A DNA stretch of 64,000 bases from Sipunculus nudus (lineage: Eukaryota > Annelida > Sipuncula > Golfingiida > Sipunculidae): the NCBI GenBank assembly GCA_026874595.1, contig CM049310.1, forward strand, positions 67,286,056 through 67,350,055, written 5' to 3'. Positions 24,041-34,873 of the stretch are shown here, one piece after another. A program made the position numbers and the translations under genes. Below the pieces are notes generated by a model, which was given only the letters and a program-made list of their open reading frames with translations, had not been told where the DNA came from and did no database searches. The stretch's first letter is position 1. Each line of letters opens with the position of its first letter.

Positions 24041-26339
24041 ATTTGGTTTCATTTAAAAAGTGCAAATGTGTCTAAAATAACTAGAAAAATGCCATTTCAA
24101 AGTTCTTCGATAAACTTGACCTTTGACCTATATTAACCAAAAACAATATGCTTCCAGGACGTATGGTTTTCAATCATCCCATTAAGTTTCAGATTATTGC
24201 TACAAAATTGTGACTAGTAGAGTGGGGACAACCAAACACACAGACACATCCACAAACAGACATGTACGCAACTGACCAATCCGCTTGCAGAAATGGAATG
24301 AACGAAACCTTGAGCTGAAGCATTGCGAAGCGGTCTAACGTGGGTTTTGATACAGGGATTCATTTGACCGTTTTTGTACCAAAAAACCTGTCGTCGGTCG
24401 TCATAGTGGGATGGTCATGTTAACGCAAGATCTTATATTATGATTTACATATAACATATTGCTGGGGAAGAAAAGAAACATCATTAAGAAAAACCTTCTC
24501 CCCCACTACCTGATTCTGTAGTTTACCTCTCCATTAGCAGATGGCGAAACTATCCGGGCTACATGTCGGGCGCACTCTTATTTTGAGTGATCCCTCTGAG
24601 CGCTCATGTTGAATGAGTCAAGCCCCTAAGTGGTCCTTAAATGTTAAGTCCAGAACTGAGGACACTATTTCTACTGCGTGAAGTGTTCTTTGAAAAGAAA
24701 GAAACAGATAACATGATAGCATAACTATATAGTCAATTAATCCAGGACAGAAGTGTTAACTATGGGATCAGGTGGTATATATATATATATATGAGACCCA
24801 GAAAGTTTAAACGCTTAAGGATTCTTAGCACCTTAACTCACGGTGCTGTGATCCCGAGAAGTGAATCAATGATCGGTGGAAAAAAATATGTCTGCCACTG
24901 GACAACGTTAATAAATCTGTTCAGCGAATTCTCACTTCATTGTCTTCATAGTGGAGCGGATAACTATTGATTGGTATAGGAAAAGTACAAATGGTGATGC
25001 AAGAATGAAATTTGGCAGAAAGGCTTTTCATGTTACTCAGACTGAAAATAAAGGCCTGGCCACTGAGAATTCCGCAAATTTCCAAGAAATTTTCAAATGG
25101 CCGCCAATGACATCTTTTTTTCCCACAAATGATCCTAAAGCAGGCTGAACTACCATCAAATTATAATTAAATGTTAATTTTCTGGCTCAAATATTGTTTT
25201 CAGTTGACACCAATTATTTTTGACAGATACGTAAATGAAAAATATCCAAAATGGCCACCATTTTTCAAGACGGCCGCCATTATTGACAAGTCTTTAAGGA
25301 AGTTCAACTTTGAGAAAAAAAAAGTCATGTAATATATCGATTTGTGGTAATTTGACCGTGCTGAGTTTAATTTAACCAGAGATTCGATTAATCCCTTTTT
25401 ATTATGTTCTGTGATTCTGACACTTACAAGTTTAATTTGCCTCGTTCATCAGGCTTACAGAGTAGTGATTCATGAAAGTAGGTGAACATTGTCAGTTATT
25501 TTTGTTGTTGTTATTTCTACAAATATTGAACTATTGAAATGTACTTTGTTGCTATTGAATTTTCTTAAATTAAGTTACAACTGTGAATATTTGCAACAAT
25601 GTTAGATTATACAAAATAGGTCTTAAATGTGTAGCCTATATCTTTTAACCTACTGAAATGTAACTAATGCTATTTACAAAGCATACCATGCAAAAAGGGA
25701 GAAACTTACCTAAATCACCAAAAGTGTACAGCACATAGTTCCATTACCTACAACATGTAGAGGCAAACTGAGTAAGATTTGAAGTGACTTGCAATTGTAT
25801 CAGAGAAAAATAAAAAAAAGATACAAAATGCAATAAATTAGACATCTCTAACCTTAAGGGTAATTGAGTATTCAATATTTCAGCCAAACCTGGCTTATTC
25901 TAGTTTGACAGCAAAGAGTGTGAAATTTAACTAGATTTACCACTGTTTCACTGACAGCTTTTCAAATGCTAACTAATGCAAACACTTTATTGCTTTTAAA
26001 GTGACAACATTATAAAGTAAATTGGCAGCCGCAAGGCCAACAAAGAAACAAAAAGATCAAGGCAAAGACCAAGTCAGACATTATGTTATGCAGTATAAAC
26101 GACGAAATGAGCTATAGTTTATGTGGCTTTGATCATTTTTTTTTTTTTTTTTTTTTTTACAAATATACGAGGGAAAAAAATGTTTGGCCTTGAGAGTGTA
26201 ATACAGTCGTGCTTTGTCAGAGCAGGGAGTACAAGACTTTACATTAACTAAATATTACATGTTTCAGTTGTAGTTTACATTGTCCTATACTATGCATTGT
26301 GCTGAAGTTTATACACAGTATCATATTTTCATGAAGGTT
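24041..26339. other. Noncoding DNA with dispersed-repeat fragments
   Basis: No coding is supported. AAATGGC(C/G)GCC-type motifs near 25090, 25250 and 25270 (also 19868) look like pieces of dispersed repeats. A poly-T run of 23 lies at 26136-26158. Confidence 0.45.
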
Positions 26340-27530
26340 TTTTTAACTACCTCTTTTGTTTCAAACTGGTCTTCTGTTATTGAGGTTTACTGAGGTATTT
26401 TTTTTTCATATGAACCCGACAACTTTTGAAGCTCTGCATAATTTCCCCTGAAATTTGATACATAAATTGTTAGTACCAAATCTTACTGGACCAAGAAAAT
26501 CGGTGACCTTGTCATTGACCTTCAATATAAAATCAGCCAAAATCTTGGAATTTTCTTTAAACCATCTAACTATTTGAGTTTTTTTATATTTCTTCTTGAA
26601 ATCTGGTAGACAAATTGTTCATGCCATAATCTTTGAAATGTCGGAAAGCACGTGACCTTGTCTTTAGTCTTCAAAGTCAAATAAACAAAAATCTAGGATT
26701 CGTGTGAACCCCTTAATCTATAAGGAATACAGGAACTCTCGGCCCCAGACACACTCGGCCCAGAGACACTCGGCCCACAGGTCCGATTCAAGCCCCGGGA
26801 AACCCCTCGTTAACACAATTGTTCCCGTAGTTATCAGGCTAGTTATCCCCTCAATTAAGATCCACCCGACATGCATGGAGTAGTGCCTTGGTCGTGTAAA
26901 AATACCGGTACTTGAATGTCACGAAGCAACAAAGCTGAATTTTCTATGAATAAATATATTAGGCACCCACAAACTTTACAAAAAATATATAGATACAGAT
27001 TATGAAACCGTGTGAAACCGTGCATAATTCTGAAACAATCAAAAGCATATTTCAATGATAGTCCAAATAATAATATATTATATATATATGTGTATATATA
27101 TATATATATACATGCATGTTTATATATATGTGTGTTATTTAGCATATTTTGTTGTCAAATTCGACACACAAATTTATTCTACCAAGAACTCGGGTGAGGT
27201 CGAAAACAAGTGAACTTGACCTTGATCTTAAAGGTCAAATAAGCGGAAATCTATGATTCTTATGAAACCATAACTTATGAAATATAATTTTCAAAGTCAA
27301 ATCAGCCAAACTAAGGTTTTGGCGAACTTCATAACTATTGTGGTATTGTATTTTTTATGTAGATTTGGACACAAAAGTTGATAAGGCAAGCTCTGGGATT
27401 AGTTTGAAAACTTGTGACCTTTATCTTCAACTTCAGGGTGAAATAAACAAGATTTCTTGTTAACCCCATAAACATTGAAGGACTTTTTTTCTCCAATTTG
27501 ACACACAAGTTGTTTCACCCTAATTATCGG
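26340..27530. repeat. Degenerate tandem array, unit about 140-200 bp
   Basis: A recognisable segment (AATTTGACACACAAATTGTT-like) recurs near 26453, 26601, 27158, 27363 and 27501, each with a companion TGACCTT...AAAGTCAAATAA-like segment. The array is interrupted at about 26740-27130 by other sequence, including three short ACTCGGCCC repeats. No coding is seen. It may be the internal satellite of a larger nonautonomous element. Confidence 0.55.
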
Positions 27531-27766
27531 AGCAGTTCTATCACTGGTAACCATGTCCGCAACAAACGTAACAGTAATGGCCACATAGCTTTCTATGGCC
27601 ATAATGAAAAGACAGGTGTATACACCAGGCAATGTTTCATTTGTGACAAGAAACATTAATTCCATACTGGTTTAACATTTTTCAGGCATTCAAAAACAAA
27701 GGAAACCACACTTTCCTGTTAATATAGGACTTCTTTTGTTTGCAAAAACAAGATATCGCAATGGTA

Positions 27767-28393
27767 TGTTACGAAGACAAATTGTTGAGGGGAAAATTCT
27801 GGGTTGATCCGGGATTCGAACCCATGTCGGTGGCGCACAAGTCCGGCCAGCAAAGCATGCTTCTCTAGCGTGACAGTTCGGTCCCCTTTTATATCACCCC
27901 GTAACACACCCCCTCTTAAGAGCGTTCTGCTATCAGTACAAGATTAACTCTCCCAGGAGTCACACTTTGGTGAGCTTATTCCCTGGGCCACAAAGTTTAT
28001 CGTCACGTTGGACGAGCCCCCATTTTTTTAGAAGACATATAGTAGGGAGAAAGGTCTGGGCCGATCCGGGATTCGAACCCATGTCGGTGGCGCACAGGTC
28101 CGGCGTTCCAACCGCTTCGCTAGAAAAGCAAGCTTCTCTAGCGAGACAGTTCGGTTCACTTATTTATGTCACTCCGTGACACACCCCCTCTTAAGAGCGT
28201 TCTTCTATCAGAACAATATTAATTATCCCAGGAGTCACACATTGGTGAGCTTATTCCCTGGGCCACAAAGTTTACCGTCACGTTGGACGAGCCCCATTTG
28301 TTACGAAGACAAATTGCTCAGGGGAAAAAATTGGGCCGATCCCGCTTTCGAACATGTTTGTGGCGCACAAGTCCGGCGTACCAACCGTATCAG
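27767..28393 (-). repeat. Tandem tRNA-like SINE-type repeat, about 2.4 units
   Basis: Three direct copies have a period of about 257-275 bp: 27767-28021, 28022-28296 and a partial copy 28299-28393. On the minus strand copy 2 reads TAGCGAAGCGGTTGG (A-box-like) and GGGTTCGAATCCCGGATCGG (B box matching the Pol III consensus), ending in GGCCCA like a tRNA 3' end. Copy 1 is also bounded by TGTTAC (27767) and GTAACA (27901-27906), so a very small LTR-like element is an alternative. The same unit forms the foldback at 19957. Confidence 0.7.
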
Positions 28394-28439
28394 CATTAAC
28401 TATGATAATAAATAGTTTATTCAAGTATAAAGGCCTCCG

Positions 28440-29060
28440 GCCCACAGAACCATAAAATCAAGATAACATCACTTAACATGATAATTTATGGTGCTTAACC
28501 TTGGCGATGCACATGCGTTAAAAGTCAACTGAAATAAATTGGTACAAGAAGGTAATAAATAAAAATAGTTTAAAAAATATTCCAACAGTTTGCAAATATG
28601 TGTGTAAGGCTTACATATATGAATAAATGAAAAACATTATAACGTGTCCTGGATAACAATGAACTCTTAGCTAACACACATGTACAGGACGGAATACAAA
28701 CAAAGACGCTGAAATCGCAAGGCAGTGTAAGTGCTGCCATCTACCATCAGATAAGTGTATCAACTAGACTTTATCTTAATTTTGGTGATACACATGCATT
28801 ATAAATCAACTAATATTAAAATTTTATATAACAGATTGTCACAAAACGAATAAAACAAAAAAAAATAAGAAGAAGAAGAAATTCCAACAGTTCGTATATC
28901 CGTGTGTAAGACTTACAATACACCAGTAAATGGAAATAACATTGTTACGCGTACTGAAAACAATTTATGAACTCTTTACAATGACATATGACATTTTATC
29001 AACACCTGCTGAAACTGCTTGGTAAGGTAAGTGCTGCCATCTATAATGAGATGAGTGTAT
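28440..29060 (-). repeat. Tandem duplication in the LINE A 3' UTR
   Basis: Two direct copies with a period of about 300 bp share ATTCCAACAGTT (28579 and 28881), GTGCTGCCAT (28731 and 29031) and the neighbouring order of blocks, with moderate divergence. The copies lie between the ORF stop and the 3' end of the LINE. Confidence 0.75.
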
Positions 29061-29353
29061 CAACTACATTTAACTCTAACCACTTGTGAAGTAAATAAGA
29101 AACATAAGACTCAAGGATTATTATATAACAGCCCAAATAGGTAGCAGATTTGTAAAACAAATCTACTTCATTATAAATGTAGGAAACATACAATAAATAG
29201 ATGTGAATATATATCACCAGAAGTATGTTTTTAAATAATAATTTTTCAGTTTGAGTTCTTATTATTGGATAGTGATTTGTGCATGTAACCATTCAGACTA
29301 GATTATTTCAGTTTTAAAATTTGAGCAAGTGTTTTTCATATATCAGCACAGTG

Positions 29354-31175
29354 TTACCCTAATCCTTGGTTAATATACAGGTCTCTTTTTCTGAAAGAGT
29401 AGTGTATATACATTGCCAAGTTATTCAAAGCATAGACATTTTTGCATGAAATAAGATGAATAAAATTTTCTTTGTTTCTTCCAACAATATATTCACTTAA
29501 AAATTTTCTCCTTAAACATGCATATAAATTACATTCCATTATAAAATGAAATTCATCTTCAATAACACATTCCTTGGTTAAAACAAAAGATACATATACG
29601 TTCTGATTCAGAGATTTTATGCCTTCTACCAGTCTCTATTTCAAGATCATGGAGTGAGCATCTTAATCTAGTTAAACTCTGCCTGTGTTTCACATTTGGC
29701 ACACAAGACAGATATTTTTCAGTTTCTAGTAAGGATTTATATTGTATATAAGTTTGTAACCTTTTATTTTTTGTCATTTGATGCTGCCATTCTTGTAAAC
29801 AAATATCATGAGCTCGCAATACTTTGAGGAATACATCAACATCACCAACATCTTGGATAATCCAAATATAACCAAATCCATAGGAATAAATTAAATTTTT
29901 CACCTGTGTTGCCCAATTTCTTCGGCCAACTGCATCCAACTGATACAAACAGTAGTAAGCTTGTTTCACAAGCCTACTGTCTGGCATGTGTAATATTTTA
30001 ATCCAATATTTTATCAATTTTATAATACAATATATTTTAACTGGAAGTCTTCCACATTCACCCAAGACAGCAGCGTTTGGTGCTGATGAATTCAGCTTAA
30101 GCAGAAACTTGCAAAATTTAGTTTGTACTCTTTCTATATCATTACATTTACCTCCTCCCCAATATTCACTTCCATATGTCAGTACAGGCATTACCATTGT
30201 ATCAAAGATATGAAATAGTTGAGAGATTGATGTAGATTTATAATTATTAGAATATTTCTTTATTACACCTATTGCTTTCTGTGCTTGATTTGCCTGGTAT
30301 TTGTGACATTTAGACCATTTAGCAAAACTTGAGAAAATTGTACCAAGATATTTATAAGAACTAATAGTTTCGATATATCAATTCATAAATTTCCATTTCT
30401 CACATTTTCTCAAATTCCCACCATTCCTAAATACAACCACCTTTGTTTTTCCTAGATTCAAGTTCATGTTAAATGTTTGACAGAAACATTCCAAAGTATT
30501 TATGTGCTTTTGGAGATTCCCGACTGTGTCTGCCAACAGAACAATATCATCCGCATACATAAGCATATGGAGATTTGATGCATCTTCTGTTAAAGATATA
30601 CCTTGCTGCCCAGATTCATGAATCAGATTGTATAGTTCATTCATAAAAATAATAAAGAGAGTGTGACTGATCATACACCCTTGTCTGGTCCCAATCTCAC
30701 ATTGAAAGTAATCAGACAGGCCTGTTTCTGATAAAACACATGATTGTAGTTGAGTATACATTGAATTGATAATTTTCAGAAAGTTTCCTGTTACACCACT
30801 TTTTTGTAAAACACACATCAATAAATTATGTCTAATGCTGTCGAAAGCCCTGGAAAAATCAACAAATAATGCATAAACTCTGCCTCGTGGTTTTGTAATG
30901 TATTTTTGTATTGTGGTCATAAGAATAAACATGTTATCAGTAGTACTACGGTTCCCCCTGAATCCTGCTTGTTCCTCCACAAGTATGTTCTCACTCTCAG
31001 CCCATTTTACCAACATGTTATTTAATATTTTACAGAAAATTTTCCCTAAACAGTTTAATAATGAAATTCCTCTGTAGTTATTAATATCACACCTGTCACC
31101 ATTTTTGTAAAGAGGAATAATGATTGCCTGTGCCCAGTTTTAGGATATATTCCACAACTAAGGACTTCATTAAAT
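29354..31175 (-). pseudogene. Reverse transcriptase ORF2 of LINE A
   Basis: On the minus strand, starting near 31175, an NxYRGISLLN-like segment (in the frame at 31055-31261) leads into the RT at 31016-30378. That RT has QAGFRGNRSTTDN, FVDFSRAFDS (first catalytic Asp), GTRQGCMIS and YADDIVLLA (catalytic Asp pair). The C-terminal region runs 30197-29559 and then, after a frameshift near 29575, to a stop at 29354; it contains a C-x2-C...H-x4-C-type motif (CIFC... then an ECN segment). Frameshifts near 31135, 30370 and 29575 disable it. It belongs to the CR1/L2/Jockey side of LINEs by its motifs; the exact clade is uncertain. Confidence 0.85.
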
Positions 31176-31823
31176 AATACTACCAACATGTCCTGATGGT
31201 TATCAACATTATCTTTGTTATCAACATTAACTATGATAAGGTATTTGAGATAACCAAACAATTTGGTGAGTCAGTGGTAAAGGTGGTAGCTGAAGAGGGT
31301 GTTGTTTGTCCCACAAATCTAAGAAATGTGATATTCACCACGTGTACGGTTGATAACTTGGATCACAATCCTAGTGCCACAACTGTCCAGACGTCCTTTC
31401 TTGGAACGAGCATATCTTTCTTCCAGCATCTAGGCACTGACAACGGAAGACAAGCGTGTAGTCTCCTTCTGACTGAATCACCAAAAACAAGATCAAAACA
31501 GGTTCGAGCTCTTCCGGAGTACTAAAGAAATGTGCCTTCAGCCCAATTCAAAACGGGAAATCCTTGTCCAACATTTTCACAGGGTAAAGACAATAAAACA
31601 CCCACAAGCAGTTTGAGTATGAATGGCTTTAGAAAGATGGTCTTTCCATACAGTATTTGTTTCATGGTCTGTTCAGCATGCCCCCATCAGGATACAAAGA
31701 GTTTAAGGTAAGTTTAACATCAATTATGCCTCTAATTCCTGAGGCAGCACACTCGGTGCCGATGATCAAGCATTCAATGAACATTGAGAAAATGACCACC
31801 CAGCCGTTTCGCTGGTAAACAAA

Positions 31824-33187
31824 ATGTCAATAATGCTAAATAATACAACTAACATTTTCATGACTTTTTTAACTGTTTGCTCTTACAATGTAACAGGATT
31901 AAAGCGAACTAATAGTCAAGACTTCATAAAGAACATGTTAGAGAAATATTCGATTGATATTCTGTTCCTCCAGGAAACCTGGCTCCTAGAGACGCAGTTG
32001 GATCTACTTGGGGACCTGAGTCAGGATTTCATGTTTACTGCTAAATCAGGGGTTGACAGCCAGTTAGACGTGTTGATAGGCCGCCCCTATGGAGGAGTAG
32101 CAATAATGTGGAGAAAGCACTTATCTCATAGAGTTACTCCTGTAGAAACTGGTCATAAGAGATTATGTGCTGTTCAAGTTATGGATTCAAACATAAATGC
32201 TATTTTCCGTGTGACACAAGGACAAACAGTGTGGACGCAGAATTTTTAGAGTGTGTAAATGCAATCGAGTCGCTCATGCTAGAAAATACATATGATGCAT
32301 TTATAATAGGGGGAGATCTTAATATTGTCGTAGATAGACTGAGCGGTAACTGCAAATATCTTAAATTATTTGCTGAAAATAATGACTTAGTGTTTGCATG
32401 GGACCTCCGACAAACGGTGGCCGAGGATACATATGAGAGCTATGGTGGTTCAGCGAGCTCCATTATTGACCATTTCTTAGTTTCTAGTTCTCTAACGGAC
32501 CACATTGTACATGGATGCGTCGTGCATGAAATAACAAATTTGTCTGATCATAATCCTATTATTTTAAAATGGAAAATGATGGATGAAAGATACACGCACA
32601 GTGATGACAGGCATTATCATAACAAGATAAGCTGGAGTCGTGCCAAGGATATTGATATAACAAAATATAAAAGCATAGTGAATACACGAAAGAATGAGAT
32701 CTGTGTACCTGTTTCTGCAGTATATTGTAGGGATACAATGTGTCATTCAAAAGTTCATAAACAATACTTGGACAAGTTTTATGATGATATCTGTAATATA
32801 CTGATTCATTCGGCAGAAGCAAGTATCCCTAAGTGCCAGCCTAAACGTCACTGTAAACCATACTGGGATAGATATGCACAAAAAGACAAAAATACGGCCC
32901 TGTTTTGGCATCGTCTCTGGTTGGAGAATGGCCGTCCAACTGAAGGCGTGGTCGCCGACATCAGGAAACGTACGCGTGCGAACTATCACAAATCAGTACG
33001 AAAGCTGATAAAACATGAAGAAAATCTTCGTTACAAACGGATGGCTGATAAGATATTGGAAAACAAATCCCGACATCTATGGACAGAGGTAAATAAACTG
33101 AAACTAAGAGCTCGATCAGGGGCACCTGTGATTGACAATGCAAATACGGCCTACGACATTGCAGACGTCTTTAAAAATAAATTTTAG
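31824..33187 (+). pseudogene. LINE B ORF2 N-terminal part: apurinic-type endonuclease
   Basis: The protein opens LTVCSYNVTGLKRTN and shows the APE-type endonuclease signatures in order: FLQETWLL (catalytic Glu), IIGGDLN (Asp-x-Asn), SIIDHFLVS and LSDHNPII (Asp-His). This enzyme nicks target DNA to prime reverse transcription. A frameshift near 32205 shifts from the frame starting 31824 to that ending 33187, with a few residues missing. TAG at 33185 separates this part from the RT, which continues in the same frame. Confidence 0.88.
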
Positions 33188-34873
33188 ACAATTTATAACT
33201 GTAACCCCACAGATAAATCCGAACTTGATGCTATTGAAATGGAGATCATTCGAAGAATAAGGTTTGGTATATGCGATTCATCTGCTATCATTACGGCGAA
33301 AATGGTACAGGAAGCTATAGACATGCTGAGACATGGCAAATCGGATGGAGATATCGGCATGGACACCGATAACATCAAACATTCTCCTCCAGTTTGCGCA
33401 GTTATGTTATCTTTATTATTTTCAGGAATGCTTACGCATGGTCACATGCCAGAGAATATGTTAAAGTCTACAATTGTGCCGATTCCAAAAAATAAAAATG
33501 GTAATCAGTGTTCTAGTAACAATTATAGAGAAATATCGCTTTGTAGTGCAATAACGAAACTGTTTGAAATGATAATCTATAATATGTTTCATGACTATAT
33601 GAAAACGAGTGATCTGCAGTTCGCCTTTAAAGCAGGGCATTCGACAACTATGTGTGCAACTGTTTTGAAGGAAGTGGCTATGTATTACAACTCTAGGGGT
33701 AGCGATGTTTACTGTTGTATGGTGGATGCCACAAAGGCTTTTGATCGATTACAATTTGGTAAACTGTTCAAAGTTATATTGAAAAGAGAATTTCCTCCTT
33801 GTGTCATTCGAATTTTGTATGAAATGTATAGGAAACAAAGAATAAGCGTGAAGTGGATGAACTGCCATTCGGTCAGTTTTTCAGCCACAAACGGAGTGCG
33901 ACAGGGAGGAGTGGTAAGCCCACTCTTATTTAATAGGTATCTTGATGTTCTTGTCAATGAGCTTAAAAAAGATGGAACAGGTTGCCATATTGGACACTTA
34001 TATTCTGGATGTCTGGCCTATGCGGACGATCTCACGTTATTGAGCCCTTCGGTAAATGGTCTACAGCGCATGCTAGACAGGTGTGAAATTTTTGGAAAAG
34101 AATATGGCGTCAAATACAATGCTGCAAAGACTGTTTGTATAAAATTTACGAGTAAATCTAGTCGCCGTGATAACACTGAGCGTGAACCAGACCTCACATT
34201 ATGCGGCACAAAACTCGAATGGCAGAATAGTGTAAGCTACCTGGGGATAGTCATCAGTGGCGAGATGGACGACAAACATGATATTGAGACCAAATGTTGT
34301 GACTTCTATAGAAGAGTTAATGCCTTAAGCGCCAATTTTGGAAAACTCCCATGTGAAGTCTTAGGTACGTTATTTAATGCTTACTGCACCTCGTTTTACG
34401 GGTCTCAGTGCTGGGATCTAAATTGTAAAGCCATTGACCAAATTTCAGTAGCGTACAATAAAGGACTGAGGAGGATATGGCAGCTACCGAGGACTACTCA
34501 TAGATATGTGGTGTATGGTATAAGTAAGAAGCCCGATCTAAGAACTCAGTTAGAGAATCGTTTTATTAACATGTTTAAAAACATGTTGAAATCTAATAAT
34601 TTATTGAAGTTTGCATCTACTCGTGCACTGTCGGATTTGTCGAGTAGTATTGGTAACAATTGTGCATATCTAATGGTCAAATATAACGTTAGGAAATGTA
34701 ATATTTGTAGCATAGATAATAGAAATATAAAACATATACTGACAACAACACAGATGTGCATCGCTGACGTCGTCCATGAAGCCATTTCTGTGCGCGATGG
34801 CTTGGCTGATATACAGACACTAGACTATGCTATGATAACAGCTCTAATTGAAGAGCTGTCAACTGGAAATTAA
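33188..34873 (+). pseudogene. LINE B ORF2 C-terminal part: reverse transcriptase
   Basis: In frame with the endonuclease part after one stop, the RT shows STIVPIPKNKNGNQ, SNNYREISLCSAITKLFE, QFAFKAGHSTT, MVDATKAFDRL (first catalytic Asp), GVRQGGVVSPLLFN and AYADDLTLLSPS (catalytic Asp pair), then a thumb with SYLGIVISG. The terminal region contains CNIC, then INRNIKH-like spacing, a weak zinc-type motif. About 560 codons stay open, so this is one of the better preserved RTs here. The motifs place it in the CR1/Jockey group; the clade is not certain. Confidence 0.9.

Larger units (their letters stand above)
28394..31239 (-). mobile_element. LINE A, 5'-truncated, with target-site duplication
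   Basis: CATTAACTATGATAA occurs at 28394-28408 and again at 31225-31239, flanking the element exactly. This 15-bp target-site duplication marks endonuclease-type retrotransposition. The element body (28409-31224) reads on the minus strand: partial RT, C-terminal region with a Cys motif, then a 3' UTR ending in AATAAACTATTTATTA. The missing endonuclease and ORF1 indicate 5' truncation. The right-hand duplication lies inside the coding sequence of uncharacterised-family copy B, so LINE A landed in that gene. Confidence 0.85.

Noticed and set aside
27780-28380. True tRNA genes
   Set aside because: A and B boxes are present, but no intact acceptor stem pairs with the 3' end and an extra tail follows; tRNA-derived repeat is a better reading.
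27967-28415. Two plus-strand open frames with similar protein sequence (VSLFPGPQSL)
   Set aside because: The similarity is due to the tandem tRNA-like repeat, not to a gene family.
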